Below, in pieces: positions 41,204 to 51,400 of a stretch of DNA of 64,000 bases (positions within the stretch are counted from its first letter, which is position 1; every line of letters starts with the position of its first letter). This DNA is from Klebsiella sp. WP3-W18-ESBL-02 (GTDB lineage Bacteria > Pseudomonadota > Gammaproteobacteria > Enterobacterales > Enterobacteriaceae). Under the pieces are notes generated by a model, which was not told where the DNA came from, did not search any database, and saw only the letters and a program-made list of their open reading frames with translations. The position numbers and the translations under genes are program-made. Location: contig NZ_AP021972.1 in assembly GCF_014168815.1 (NCBI RefSeq), positions 4,526,001 to 4,590,000 of the forward strand. Direction: 5' to 3'.

Positions 41204-41471
41204 CACACTTCAAAAAAGTAAATTAGTTGTTAAGCAACGGTACAATGAGGAGTTCAGGGAGGAGTAGGCGTTGCGCACCCATTGACGGCTATCGTTTTTG
41301 TGGAAATTTTGCACGCCGTGCGGTCATTTTTCGCCGTGATGTAAACGGTTTCACGTTTTTATTCAGTATGCAGCTAACTTTATGGATTTTTCGGTCATCG
41401 GAAGGGGCTGAAAAGTGCAGGTCTGCAGGCGCCCGCGATAAAACAGCTCAAGACTTTCGCAGCGAGTTGGC

Positions 41472-41477
41472 TATAAT
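41472..41477 (+). promoter_or_regulatory. -10 element of ppa
   Basis: A consensus TATAAT lies 41 bases before the ppa start, with a weak -35 (CAAGAC at 41449) at 17-base spacing. Confidence 0.65.
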
Positions 41478-41517
41478 ACCGGGCACTAGTTTGCCACACA
41501 TTCTAAAGGAAACAGAC

Positions 41518-42045
41518 ATGAGCTTACTCAACGTCCCTGCGGGTAAAGATCTGCCGGAAGACATCTACGTAGTTATCGAAATCCCGGCTAACGCAGATCC
41601 TATCAAATACGAAGTCGACAAAGAGAGCGGCGCGCTGTTCGTTGACCGTTTCATGTCCACCGCGATGTTCTATCCGTGCAACTACGGTTACATCAACCAC
41701 ACCCTGTCTCTGGACGGTGACCCGGTTGACGTACTGGTCCCGACCCCGTACCCACTGCAGCCGGGTTCTGTGATCCGTTGCCGTCCGGTTGGCGTACTGA
41801 AAATGACCGACGAATCCGGTGAAGATGCGAAACTGGTTGCGGTACCGCACACCAAGCTGAGCAAAGAATACGATCACATCAAAGATGTGAACGACCTGCC
41901 GGAACTGCTGAAAGCGCAGATCACCCACTTCTTCGAGCACTACAAAGACCTCGAAGCGGGCAAATGGGTTAAAGTTGACGGCTGGGACAACGCTGAAGCG
42001 GCTAAAGCTGAAATCGTTGCTTCCTTCGAGCGCGCGAAGAAATAA
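41518..42045 (+). CDS. ppa: Inorganic pyrophosphatase
   Basis: A 175-aa family I soluble pyrophosphatase. The metal-binding signature DGDPVDVLV and the N-terminal region IPANADPIKYEVDKESGALFVDR are present. AAAGGA precedes the ATG. The very regular codon choice fits a highly expressed gene. A terminator follows. Confidence 0.98.
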   Translation: MSLLNVPAGKDLPEDIYVVIEIPANADPIKYEVDKESGALFVDRFMSTAMFYPCNYGYINHTLSLDGDPVDVLVPTPYPLQPGSVIRCRPVGVLKMTDESGEDAKLVAVPHTKLSKEYDHIKDVNDLPELLKAQITHFFEHYKDLEAGKWVKVDGWDNAEAAKAEIVASFERAKK

Positions 42046-42064
42046 GATTTCTTCCCGAGCCAAC

Positions 42065-42092
42065 AAAAACACCGCCTTCGGGCGGTGTTTTT
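42065..42092 (+). terminator. Terminator of ppa
   Basis: AAAAACACCGCC-TTCG-GGCGGTGTTTTT, a strong hairpin with U-tract. Confidence 0.95.
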
Positions 42093-42097
42093 GTTTG

Positions 42098-42174
42098 TAG
42101 GCCGGATACGACAATGCCGCCATCCAACAAATGTGCACGCTATTGCCTGATGGCGCTGCGCTTATCAGGCTTAC
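42098..42174. repeat. BIME/REP repeat
   Basis: TAGGCCGGATACGACAATGC ... CTTATCAGGCTTACC, paired REP units between convergent ppa and ytfP. Confidence 0.8.
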
Positions 42175-42206
42175 CAAAAAATAACGCCACCCGAAGGTGG
42201 CGTTGT
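42174..42206 (-). terminator. Terminator of tamA-tamB-ytfP
   Basis: On the minus strand AACGCCACC-TTCG-GGTGGCGTT followed by ATTTTTT, placed just after the ytfP stop. Confidence 0.9.
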
Positions 42207-42214
42207 TGTCATAT

Positions 42215-42559
42215 TCAATACTGGTCTTTATCCAACCAGTTGCCGCTTTCTATCAGCTTCAGCCCGTCGACCGGGCGCTGATAGACGTACATCCAGGCGC
42301 TGCCATAGGGCGTCTGGATGAGATGACGTGCATATTCGCCCGCTTTGGTGCGCAGCGCATCCAGTTCGGCCAGCGTCGAGGCGTCAATCCGATAAACTTC
42401 ACCGTGTACTGTGCCATCGCCGGGCACCGCGCCTGGATAGTGGCCCAGGCTGTACAGTTGATAATCGGTCACGCTGTGATCGCCCAGCCACTGAGCGTTG
42501 GTCATCCAGTGGCTGTTGCCTTGTTTGCGCCGTAAACTGCCGTAAACAAATATTCGCAT
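42215..42559 (-). CDS. ytfP: YtfP, gamma-glutamylcyclotransferase-fold protein
   Basis: A 114-aa protein of the GGCT/AIG2 fold with the substrate-loop motif VYGSLRRK and GEVYRID. The cellular role is not established. It follows tamB by two bases and is probably co-transcribed. Confidence 0.93.
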   Translation of the reverse strand: MRIFVYGSLRRKQGNSHWMTNAQWLGDHSVTDYQLYSLGHYPGAVPGDGTVHGEVYRIDASTLAELDALRTKAGEYARHLIQTPYGSAWMYVYQRPVDGLKLIESGNWLDKDQY

Positions 42560-42561
42560 TG

Positions 42562-45500
42562 CTAAAACTCAAACTGATAGAGCAAATCGAGCGCCTGGTC
42601 TACGCCAGACACCGCTTCCAGATACAGCTTAGGCATCAGGCGATAGCGTAACGTGAGCGTCGCTAACGAGTCAAAGATCCCAACGCCATATTTCACCTGC
42701 AGACCCGGCAATACGTAACCGCTGACCACCACCTGGGAGGAGTCGCCCACCCCTTGGGTATCCAGCGCCAGATTACTTACGCCAAACGTCTCGCCGATTT
42801 TACCCACAACCTGACCACTTTGTGCAACCCCCATACCAATAAGCATGGAAGTCATCGCGGCGCTGTCGCTCTGACCGCTGTCTAATCCCTGTCCACGAAT
42901 CAGGTAAGAGAGCGCTTCTTGCTGCGACATTGCCGGATCGGAGAAGACTTCCGCCTTCGGCTGATCGGCCGTACCGGTGACGCGAACACCGGCGATCACG
43001 TCGTTTTCTGTCGCATCCGGGTTACGAATAGCTTCAATATTCAGCAGCGGCTGATCCGGCGGGCCGGAGAACAGCAGCTCACCTTTACGCACAATCAGAT
43101 CCTGCCCGTAGGCGTGGAAGCGCCCTTCCGGGATATTGATCTGCCCGTTCAGGCCCAGCCCCTGTTTATCCTGCGCAACTTTCAGATCGCCGGTCAGACG
43201 CGCTTTCAAGCCAAATGCGTCCAGCCGTACGTTGTTGCCGACGTGAATAGTCAGGTTGCTGTTGATCGGGATCGATGCCGATTTGGTCTCTTTCGGCTGC
43301 AGATCGTTATTCAACATCACTTCATCGCTGGAGACGCCCACCGCGCTTTCCGGGACCTCTTTCACCACAATGCGCGCCCACGGTACATCGACGCTGCCAT
43401 CGAGCGTAAACAGGCTCGGCGTGGCGTTAAATTCGACGTCCGGTGAAACATCAAGGCGTACCATCGGCGGTACGGTAATCCGCACCCGCGAGCCTTTCGC
43501 GGCAATGCGCGCGCGCCAGTTTTCAATCTGCCGCCAGTCCGCGTCACCGTTCAGGCTAATCTGCCCCTGCGAGGTACGCACTTCGCCCTGCAGCGTCGAC
43601 GTCGCGCCGTTGAAGTTCATTGTCAGCTGGCTTGGCTGCATATCGAACGGCATAAAGTTACCGTCCACATCGATACCGTTAAGCTGCATCTGACCGAACA
43701 TCAGCGGGCTTTTCACGTCGCCACCGAGGCGCAGATTCGCATTGACCGTACCGGCCGCTTTTTCGCCGCGCGAGAAAATCGGGTTGATCATCGCTAGCGA
43801 GAAGTTACGGACGTTGACGTTACCGCCCAGATTACGCCGTCCCTGTGGGTCGGTAACCTGCACCTGTCCATCTAACTGGCCGTTGTTGGTCAGACGAATC
43901 AACCAGCCCAACTCGGCGCGGTTGTTGTGCAGATCGGCGCTGAGGTTAAGCGTATCGAACGCCACCGGCAGCGGCGCGTTGTTGACGATTTGCGTCACCT
44001 TAACGTTACGCCCGGAGAGCGTCACTTTGCCCTGCGGCAGCCCTTCTTTGGTGGTATCCCATGCCACATCCGCATTGCCGCTGAATACGCCGCTGGCCTG
44101 GGTTTCCTCTGGCATAAACGGCTTGAGCATCGCCAGGTCGAAGCGGTTAAGATTCACCACCGCGCGCCCCGCCGCGCCGGCATCAATCGTCTGCGGCACG
44201 CACAGCTCGGCGTTCGGGTTCACCCAGCAGTGTGGCCCGATGCTGATTTTCTGCTCCAGATTGCGGTAGTCCAACGCGATATCGCGGTTGATAGACCACG
44301 GGCCGACCGGCGTCTGGAAGCGGGTATTGCTTAACGCGCCCTTCCAGCGTTCTTCTTTACGGTCGAAGCTACCCGCCAGCGCCAGCTGGCCGGAGACCGG
44401 CTCGCCCTGAATTTGCAACTGCAAGGAATGCTGCTTTTCGTTGCCCTTCGCCGCCAGATGTACCAGCCCAATATTGACATCCGGCTGAACGATGCGTTCA
44501 ACGCGCACGTCAAGGTTGCCGCCGATCTGGTCGGTGGATTTCACGTCGCCATCAACGCGCACCAGGCCAATCGACAGCGCCTGCCAGCGCAGGCCGCGTG
44601 CGGTGATATCGGCCAGCAGCTGCGGCGCGTCAACCGTACCGCGCACCTTCACCAGCCCTTTGGCGGTACCGCCGAGCCCCGGCAGCATGTTGTCGAGCTT
44701 CGGCGCATCGATATTGGCGTCAAGCTCGAGGTCTTTCACCCCCAGCTCGCCTTTCACATCCATGGTGTTGTTGCCCAGCGCGACATGCAGCCCAGGAATG
44801 GTCCATTGCAGGTAGCTGTTACCGCGCAGCGCGCCCTCAACGTTGACTTTGTTCTGCTTCACGTTGCCGGTAATTTTCACTTCCGGCACGTTCATCTGCC
44901 AGCTGCCGCCGTACAGGCTGCCGTTGGTTTTGATAAGCCCGTCCAGCTTCGACGGCCAATCGGGTGCCAGCTTCGCGGTGTTAATCCCGCGTAGCGCCAG
45001 CTCGCCGCGCCAGCTGATCGCCTGCTGCCAGTCCAGCAGCGCGGTCAGCTCGGTTTTGCCTTCCAGCGCCGCCACGGTGAGCTTATCGAGGCTCACCTGG
45101 CGTTCGTTACCTTTGGCATCCACCGTGATATCCGCCGGCGGCACGCCCTGCCCTTTCACTGCGGTGCGGAACGACAGCGTGTAGTCGGTCATCTTGCCGC
45201 CCAGCTTCAGCTTCAGATCGTCGGCCTGGAACTGCTTCTCGCCGGTAAATGGCCAGTACAGCTGCTTGCTGTTGACCTCAAGGTTGAACGGCAGCCCGGC
45301 TTCTGCCAGCTGCGCCTGCGCCCGAATGGCCATATCAACCGGGCCGGAGAGGTTAACCCCCACTTCCAGCTGCTTGCGCACCGCGCCGCCCACCTTCAGC
45401 TTCACCTTTTCCCCCTTCAGCGGGTCAATATTGAGCGTGCTGTTGAGGGTCAGGTCGACCGGCCAGTCGTTAATGAGCGTCGCGGTTCCGCTGGCGTTCA

Positions 45501-46338
45501 CCGTGCCCTGGCTGGAGTCGATGTCCAGCGTGTCGAGCTTCATGTTGCCGTCGATGCTGCTCACCTTCAGCAGCATTTTGTACACCGTCAGGTCGGTGTC
45601 GCCGGTGATGCGCAGCTGCTCACCGCTAAAGGATTCGATATTCAGGTTGAGCGGCAGATGAACGTCGGTCATCTCCGGCAGCACCGGTTTGGAGAACAGC
45701 TCGGTCAGGGTTTCGCCCAGCGGTTTTTCCTGCGGCTGCGGGTTGTCGATTTTCGGCTCAACCACCTCTTTCTGCGCCACATCGGCGACTTTCGGCAGCG
45801 CGATCAATAGCCCTTGCAAGGTCGTCGGCGTCAGCGTCAGGTTCTTCTCCTGCCACGTCAGGCCGCTGGAAAAGTCCATGACCGACACCGTAGTATCATC
45901 AATCTTGATATTGACGTTATTCAACGCCACCCGGTTCAGGGTGATGGGATACGGGGTGGAGAGATTCAGCGGGCCGCTGTCTTCTTCCTTTACCGGCGCA
46001 GCGGGCGGCATTTTACTGCTGTCGATTGCCACGTTGATGTCGCGCAGCGCGATGTCGTTCACGCACAGGTTGCTGTGCCACAGGCAGCGGAGGTTAACGG
46101 CAAGATGAAACTCACCGGCATCTACCGCCACGCCCGGCTGGGTATAGCGCACCTTTTTGAGCGTCAGGTCACGCCAGCCGCCGGTTACCTGGCCAATTTC
46201 CAGCCCCGGTACCCAGCGGTTCGCCGCGTTAAACAGCAGATGCAAACCCGTGGTGGTGCCAATCAGGAAGCCGACGATGCCGAGCAGCAGCACCAGAAAA
46301 ATCAGTACCCCGAGGCTTATTTTTTTCCATAACTTCAT
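42562..46338 (-). CDS. tamB: TamB, translocation and assembly module inner-membrane subunit
   Basis: A 1258-aa AsmA-like protein anchored by an N-terminal membrane segment (ISLGVLIFLVLLLGIVGFLIG), with a long beta-rich groove spanning the periplasm and a C-terminal DUF490 domain that contacts TamA. It works in outer-membrane protein insertion and phospholipid transport. The start overlaps the tamA stop by 4 bases. Confidence 0.97.
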   Translation of the reverse strand: MKLWKKISLGVLIFLVLLLGIVGFLIGTTTGLHLLFNAANRWVPGLEIGQVTGGWRDLTLKKVRYTQPGVAVDAGEFHLAVNLRCLWHSNLCVNDIALRDINVAIDSSKMPPAAPVKEEDSGPLNLSTPYPITLNRVALNNVNIKIDDTTVSVMDFSSGLTWQEKNLTLTPTTLQGLLIALPKVADVAQKEVVEPKIDNPQPQEKPLGETLTELFSKPVLPEMTDVHLPLNLNIESFSGEQLRITGDTDLTVYKMLLKVSSIDGNMKLDTLDIDSSQGTVNASGTATLINDWPVDLTLNSTLNIDPLKGEKVKLKVGGAVRKQLEVGVNLSGPVDMAIRAQAQLAEAGLPFNLEVNSKQLYWPFTGEKQFQADDLKLKLGGKMTDYTLSFRTAVKGQGVPPADITVDAKGNERQVSLDKLTVAALEGKTELTALLDWQQAISWRGELALRGINTAKLAPDWPSKLDGLIKTNGSLYGGSWQMNVPEVKITGNVKQNKVNVEGALRGNSYLQWTIPGLHVALGNNTMDVKGELGVKDLELDANIDAPKLDNMLPGLGGTAKGLVKVRGTVDAPQLLADITARGLRWQALSIGLVRVDGDVKSTDQIGGNLDVRVERIVQPDVNIGLVHLAAKGNEKQHSLQLQIQGEPVSGQLALAGSFDRKEERWKGALSNTRFQTPVGPWSINRDIALDYRNLEQKISIGPHCWVNPNAELCVPQTIDAGAAGRAVVNLNRFDLAMLKPFMPEETQASGVFSGNADVAWDTTKEGLPQGKVTLSGRNVKVTQIVNNAPLPVAFDTLNLSADLHNNRAELGWLIRLTNNGQLDGQVQVTDPQGRRNLGGNVNVRNFSLAMINPIFSRGEKAAGTVNANLRLGGDVKSPLMFGQMQLNGIDVDGNFMPFDMQPSQLTMNFNGATSTLQGEVRTSQGQISLNGDADWRQIENWRARIAAKGSRVRITVPPMVRLDVSPDVEFNATPSLFTLDGSVDVPWARIVVKEVPESAVGVSSDEVMLNNDLQPKETKSASIPINSNLTIHVGNNVRLDAFGLKARLTGDLKVAQDKQGLGLNGQINIPEGRFHAYGQDLIVRKGELLFSGPPDQPLLNIEAIRNPDATENDVIAGVRVTGTADQPKAEVFSDPAMSQQEALSYLIRGQGLDSGQSDSAAMTSMLIGMGVAQSGQVVGKIGETFGVSNLALDTQGVGDSSQVVVSGYVLPGLQVKYGVGIFDSLATLTLRYRLMPKLYLEAVSGVDQALDLLYQFEF

Positions 46339-48068
46339 AGCTCAGGCCCCAGACCGATATAAAACTGCAATCCATGTTCATCTTTGTCGCCGACCGGAAC
46401 GGCAAAGTCGAGCTTGATGGGCCCCACCGGCGACTGCCAGCGTACGCCCACGCCCGCGCCTTTTTTCCAGTCGCTCTGGCGAATATCGCTGACCGCTTCA
46501 CCGCCGTCGACGAACACCGCCCCCCACCATTTCCCGCTGACGTTGTACTGATACTCCAGCGAGCCGGTGGCCAGCTTTGAGGCACCAATCAGCTTGCCGT
46601 TATCATCCCGCGGGGCGATGGATTTGTATTTATAACCGCGAATGCTGCGGTCGCCGCCGGCGAAGAAACGCAGATCCGGCGGTACGCGATCGAAGTCGCC
46701 GGTTTCAATCCAGCCGAGGTTACCGCGCATCACGAAGCGGTGGCGATCGTAGAGGGTGCGAATCCAAACGTTCTGCGCCTGAATCACCGAGAAGTCGACG
46801 TCCGAACCCCATGCGGTATTGGAGTAGTCAATCGAGTAACGCTGAGAATCGCCCCAGGTTGGCATCAAACCACCGCGCGAACGCGTGCGGCTGATAGACA
46901 CGCCAGGATAGAACAGCATCGTGGTATTGGTGACGTTTGCCTGGGTAAAGTGGTCGAGGCTCCAGCGCAGGTTAATCGCCCGCTGCCAACCGCTGGACAG
47001 ATCCCAGAAACGCGAGACGGCAAGCGTGGTGGAGTCCGCTTTGGTGTCGTTGAGGTCGGTGCTTTTAAAACCGCCCTGCACCAGATAGTACTGTTCCAGC
47101 GGATTTTTCAGCAACGGCATCTTGTAGCTGAAGTCGAGCTGCTGTTCCGGCGACGAGACGCTGACGCTGGTCGTCAGGCTGTGGCCGTAGGAGTTAACCC
47201 ACGGTTTACGCCATGACGCTTTCACTCGTGGTCCCACGTCGGTAGAAAAACCGCCGCCCAGCTCTACGGTGTTTTCGCTGCGCGGCGAAACAACGCCATG
47301 CAGCGGTAAAACCTTAGTTTTTCGGGATTTATCAAACTCTGGCGCCACCACTACCGAGTTAAACCATCCGGTCGCTGACAGACGACGGTTCAGTTCAGCC
47401 AGATCGCTGGACTGGTAGTCATCGCCTTTTTTGAACGGCACCAGATGCTGCAGATAGTCTTCACGAATCTGCGAACCTTCGAAGGTCACATCGCCGAAGC
47501 GGTAACGTTCGCCGCTGTCGTAGTCAATGTCCCAGAACGCCTGATGGCGGTCGAGCGCAATGCCAAGCTGGCTCTTTTTAAACTCGCTGTCAAAGTAGCC
47601 TTTACGCAGCGCCACGCTGGTTAACGAACTTTTGAAATGATCGTAATCACCATGATTGAGCACCGTGCCGATTTTCGGCCGGGTTTTCAGCAGCGCCAAA
47701 TAGTCGCTGTCGGTGCGCGCCCCGCCGCGCAGGATGACATCGGTGCCGCCAATGCGCACCGGTTCCCCCGGCGTCACTTTCGCCAGCAGCACCTGACGCC
47801 CTTTCGCCGGCGGCGGCTTCAGTTCGAAGTCGATGGTCGGTTCATAATAACCGAGCGCCTTTAGCCCCTCACGAATGGCATCGTCCACGCGCGCACGGAA
47901 GCGGCGATCCGGCGTCACCTCATCGCTGTCGATCGTCGAAAGCTGGGCTCGCACATTTTTTTGTAGTTCGCCGGAAAGCCCTTCAACCTGTAGACGGATG
48001 TTTGCTGCACTGGCAATGCCGCTGGTCAACAGTAGGCTCACCACACATAAATGGCCGATTTGTCGCAC
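46335..48068 (-). CDS. tamA: TamA, outer-membrane Omp85-family assembly factor
   Basis: A 577-aa protein: signal peptide (VRQIGHLCVVSLLLTSGIASA), three POTRA domains to about residue 265, and a 16-strand barrel ending YIGLGPEL. I choose GTG 48068 because AGGAG precedes it and it gives the E. coli length; the frame is open to 48101. The Omp85 motif RFFAGGDRSIRGY is visible. Confidence 0.96.
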   Translation of the reverse strand: MRQIGHLCVVSLLLTSGIASAANIRLQVEGLSGELQKNVRAQLSTIDSDEVTPDRRFRARVDDAIREGLKALGYYEPTIDFELKPPPAKGRQVLLAKVTPGEPVRIGGTDVILRGGARTDSDYLALLKTRPKIGTVLNHGDYDHFKSSLTSVALRKGYFDSEFKKSQLGIALDRHQAFWDIDYDSGERYRFGDVTFEGSQIREDYLQHLVPFKKGDDYQSSDLAELNRRLSATGWFNSVVVAPEFDKSRKTKVLPLHGVVSPRSENTVELGGGFSTDVGPRVKASWRKPWVNSYGHSLTTSVSVSSPEQQLDFSYKMPLLKNPLEQYYLVQGGFKSTDLNDTKADSTTLAVSRFWDLSSGWQRAINLRWSLDHFTQANVTNTTMLFYPGVSISRTRSRGGLMPTWGDSQRYSIDYSNTAWGSDVDFSVIQAQNVWIRTLYDRHRFVMRGNLGWIETGDFDRVPPDLRFFAGGDRSIRGYKYKSIAPRDDNGKLIGASKLATGSLEYQYNVSGKWWGAVFVDGGEAVSDIRQSDWKKGAGVGVRWQSPVGPIKLDFAVPVGDKDEHGLQFYIGLGPEL

Positions 48069-48337
48069 TTTTTCTCCTGAATATCCTTGTTCCCACCCCA
48101 ACGGGAAACGAAAGTCCGCTCCGCGGCCACGACTGCGTTTTTGTCTGTTTCACGCTCTGACGGCGCGCGACATTCAACGTCAGCACAAAAAACCCACTCT
48201 TTGTCGGGTTGAAATAAAGACAGAGCCCCAAATTATTCTTATGTTTAAATTTAGACGTATTCGGCGCGTTTATTGTGTTAAAAGACACGCCAGGTTACAA
48301 CCTTAACGGAAATTACTGTTCCCCGGAGGCCATCCTC

Positions 48338-48982
48338 ATGAGCTTGTTTGACAAAAAAAATATTGTATCTCAATCGGATGCACTACCCGGAAGAAATACA
48401 CCCATGCCGGTCGCTACGCTCAATGTTGTGACGGAACACTCAATGACCCACGTACCGGAAGGTATGGAGGTCGCGCTGTTCGCGATGGGCTGCTTCTGGG
48501 GCGTTGAGCGCTTGTACTGGCAGCTACCCGGCGTTTACAGCACCGCAGCGGGCTATACCGGCGGCTACACGCCAAACCCGACCTACCGGGAAGTATGCAG
48601 CGGCCAAACCGGGCACGCCGAAGCGGTACGCGTGGTATACGACCCCGCGGTAGTCAGCTACGGCGAACTGCTAAAAGTATTCTGGGAAAACCACGACCCG
48701 GCTCAGGGAATGCGCCAGGGCAATGACCACGGCACCCAGTACCGCTCGGCCATCTACCCGCTAACGCCGGAGCAGGATCGGGAAGCGCACGCTAGCCTGC
48801 AGCAGTTCCAGGACGCTATGCGCAGCGCGGGCGACGCGCGGGACATCACGACCGAAATTGCCGCCGCGAAAACATTCTATTATGCGGAAGATGAGCACCA
48901 GCAGTATCTGCACAAAAACCCGTACGGCTACTGCGGCATCGGCGGCATTGGCGTGTGTCTGCCGCCTCAGCTCCAGGGCTAA
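48338..48982 (+). CDS. msrA: Peptide methionine sulfoxide reductase A
   Basis: A 214-aa thiol enzyme that repairs methionine-S-sulfoxide. Catalytic motif GCFWGVERLYW and the C-terminal cysteines in NPYGYCGIGGIGVCLPP are present. ATG 48338 after CCGGAGG gives the E. coli-type start MSLFDKK. It is divergent from tamA with about 270 bases between; no gene is seen in that gap. Confidence 0.97.
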   Translation: MSLFDKKNIVSQSDALPGRNTPMPVATLNVVTEHSMTHVPEGMEVALFAMGCFWGVERLYWQLPGVYSTAAGYTGGYTPNPTYREVCSGQTGHAEAVRVVYDPAVVSYGELLKVFWENHDPAQGMRQGNDHGTQYRSAIYPLTPEQDREAHASLQQFQDAMRSAGDARDITTEIAAAKTFYYAEDEHQQYLHKNPYGYCGIGGIGVCLPPQLQG

Positions 48983-50037
48983 CCGTCCAGCGCCACGCGC
49001 GCCGCATGCCGCGTGGCGTTCGCCACGGTACCAAAGTCCATGACTTTCCCCTGCAATAAAAGGTTGTAGACCGGCGACTGTGGCCGGTTGAGCCGCGTTT
49101 GCAGCAGATGCACGGCTTCGATGCCCAAATCGCGGCACGGCACGCGAATGCCGGTCACCGGCGTCGACAGGCTGTTTTGCAGATTCCACGTAAAATCGGT
49201 GGTAATCAGTGAGATATCCTGCGGAACGCGCAGGCCGTGGCGTTGCAAAGCATTTATCACCCCCTCAGTCATGCTGGTGCTGTTCGGAAAGATCACATCC
49301 GGCCACAGCGCACGATCGTGCGCCTTCAGCCAGGCGTCCAGCGCCCGCTCCGCCTCTTCTGCCGTGAACCATTCGGTGACCAATAAGTCATGCTGAGGAT
49401 TGAACGGTACATGGTAATAGCGGTACGCCTCCTTAATACCGTCCAATCGGGCATAGAGGGTTTCCCGCCGCAGGCAGGTCATGGTCAAGACGCGCCGATG
49501 CCCCTGTTCGAAGAGGTAGCGCATCGAGGTAAAACCGATAGCCCGATGATCGGGAGAAACGCAGTCCAGCGCCATTTCTCGATCGATAGAGTTAATCAGC
49601 ACGCACGGCTTATTCAGCGTGCTGGCGAGCTTAAGGATCGTCGGGTCGTCCGTACCAATAATCACCACCGCGTTGATATTCTTCTGGCCGGCTTTTTCGA
49701 GGAACAGCTTCACATCGGCGTGCTGCTCTTCCAGCGCACAGTGGCTGATCCAGACGTCATGCGGCGCGCTGGCCTCAGCGATGCCTTTCGTCACTTCCAG
49801 ATAAAACGTATCGCCCCGGCCCTGGAAAGTACGCTCTGGCGCAAACACCGCTATGCCGTTAATCAGCAGACGACCGTTTGCCAGCGAATCGAGCACGCCA
49901 AGCTGGCGAGCACACTGGACGATAGACTCTCGTGCCTTGTCGCTGGTGTAGGATTTGCCGCTGAGCACCCGGGAAACGGTGCTGATGGAGTAGCCGGTAC
50001 GGGCGGCTATTTCATCCATTTTTAGCTTGCCTGCCAT
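48979..50037 (-). CDS. LacI-family transcriptional regulator
   Basis: A 352-aa regulator. N-terminal HTH KMDEIAARTGYSISTVSRVLSGKSYTSDKAR, then a periplasmic-binding-protein-like effector domain. ATG 50037 (MAGKLKMDEI) is preferred over the longer open frame. It is divergent from four dehydrogenases and a symporter, which it probably represses until a sugar or polyol binds. It overlaps the msrA end by 4 bases. Confidence 0.9.
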   Translation of the reverse strand: MAGKLKMDEIAARTGYSISTVSRVLSGKSYTSDKARESIVQCARQLGVLDSLANGRLLINGIAVFAPERTFQGRGDTFYLEVTKGIAEASAPHDVWISHCALEEQHADVKLFLEKAGQKNINAVVIIGTDDPTILKLASTLNKPCVLINSIDREMALDCVSPDHRAIGFTSMRYLFEQGHRRVLTMTCLRRETLYARLDGIKEAYRYYHVPFNPQHDLLVTEWFTAEEAERALDAWLKAHDRALWPDVIFPNSTSMTEGVINALQRHGLRVPQDISLITTDFTWNLQNSLSTPVTGIRVPCRDLGIEAVHLLQTRLNRPQSPVYNLLLQGKVMDFGTVANATRHAARVALDG

Positions 50038-50064
50038 TGTGTGACCTCGCTCGCAATCATATTT

Positions 50065-50078
50065 TGCAAATTTTTGCA
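50065..50078. promoter_or_regulatory. Candidate LacI-type operator
   Basis: TGCAAA-TT-TTTGCA in the divergent region between the regulator and the dehydrogenase operon, 28 bases upstream of the regulator start. It is symmetrical, as expected for a LacI-family operator. Confidence 0.55.
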
Positions 50079-50226
50079 GATGCAGTTCACTGATTTTAAA
50101 ACCGATTTTCAGTTCTCCGCGCATATTCCTTTTCTACCTGCGAGCATTCTCACAAATTCCGTTTGTCGGCCTTCACCGCCTTCCCTATTTTCAGATTTCA
50201 GTCATTCCTATCACGTAAGGTGCAAC

Positions 50227-51381
50227 ATGGATAAGGTGCGTTTTGGCATTATCGGCGTGGGTAACATCGGGACCGTTCACGCCCGCTACCTGCTGGCAGG
50301 TACGGTGAAAGAGGCCTGCCTGACGGCAGTGTGCGACAACAACCTCAGCAAGCATCCGGCGATTCGCACGCTGGTCGGCGAGGACGTCACGCTGTTCAGC
50401 GACGCCGAAGCGATGCTGAAAAGCGGCCTGATTGATGCAGTGATTGTCTCCACGCCGCACTACGACCACCCGGGGCTGTCGATGCTGGCCATGCGCAACG
50501 GCATTCACACGCTGTGCGAAAAACCCGCGGGCGTTTACACCGCGCAGGTGCGCGAAATGAACGAATTTGCCCGCGGCTGCAACGTGGTGTTCGGCATGAT
50601 GTTCAACCAGCGCCCGAACCCGCTATACCAGAAGGTCAAAGACCTGATAGACAGCGGCGAACTCGGTGAACTGCGTCGTTCCAACTGGATCATCACCAAC
50701 TGGTATCGCTCGCAGAGCTACTACAACTCCGGCGGCTGGCGCGCCACCTGGAGAGGCGAAGGCGGCGGCGTGCTGCTCAACCAGGACCCCCACCAGCTCG
50801 ATTTATGGCAGTGGCTGGTCGGTATGCCGGTGCGCATGCGCGCGTTCTGCCAGTTCGGCAAGCATCGCGATATTGAAGTCGAAAACGAAGTGACCGCCTA
50901 CGCCGAATACGCCAACGGCGCCACCGGGGTCTTCATTACCACCACCGCCGAAGCGCCGGGCACCAACCGCCTGGAGATCGCTGGCGATCGCGGCAAAGTG
51001 GTGGTGGAAGACGGCAAGCTGCGCTTCTGGCGGCTGCGTGAATCGGAAACCACCTTTAACGCGCGCTGGGAAAACGGCTTCGGCGAGCCGGAGTGCTGGG
51101 AAGTCACTATCCCTGTGGCGCCGGAGTGCAGCGATCACCACGTTATCACCGCCAACTTTGCCGCCGCGGTGCTGCACGGTACGCCGCTGCTGGCACCGGG
51201 TACCGACGGTATTCACGGTCTGACGCTCTCCAACGCGATGCATCTGTCGACCTGGACCGACGGCTGGGTTGACCTGCCGTTCGACGAAGCACGGTTTAAA
51301 CAACTGCTTGATGAGCGCATCGCGGGCTCCGTCGACAAGCAGGTCGAAAGCAAAACGCTTGATGCCTCAGGCACCTGGTAA
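50227..51381 (+). CDS. Gfo/Idh/MocA-family oxidoreductase (first of four)
   Basis: A 384-aa NAD(P)-dependent sugar dehydrogenase. Rossmann motif FGIIGVGNIGTVHARYL, then HTLCEKPAGVYTAQV (the conserved EKP) and GGVLLNQDPHQLDLWQW. GTAAGGTGC precedes ATG 50227. It heads the operon controlled by the divergent LacI-type protein. The substrate is unknown; inositol or a related polyol or keto sugar is plausible. Confidence 0.85.
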   Translation: MDKVRFGIIGVGNIGTVHARYLLAGTVKEACLTAVCDNNLSKHPAIRTLVGEDVTLFSDAEAMLKSGLIDAVIVSTPHYDHPGLSMLAMRNGIHTLCEKPAGVYTAQVREMNEFARGCNVVFGMMFNQRPNPLYQKVKDLIDSGELGELRRSNWIITNWYRSQSYYNSGGWRATWRGEGGGVLLNQDPHQLDLWQWLVGMPVRMRAFCQFGKHRDIEVENEVTAYAEYANGATGVFITTTAEAPGTNRLEIAGDRGKVVVEDGKLRFWRLRESETTFNARWENGFGEPECWEVTIPVAPECSDHHVITANFAAAVLHGTPLLAPGTDGIHGLTLSNAMHLSTWTDGWVDLPFDEARFKQLLDERIAGSVDKQVESKTLDASGTW

Positions 51382-51400
51382 CGCGCAAGAGGAAAACGAC

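Noticed and set aside
24731..42174. CRISPR-like repeats
   Set aside because: The repeated units are BIME/REP and CCCTCTCCCC palindromes in inverted pairs, with no regular spacers and no cas genes.
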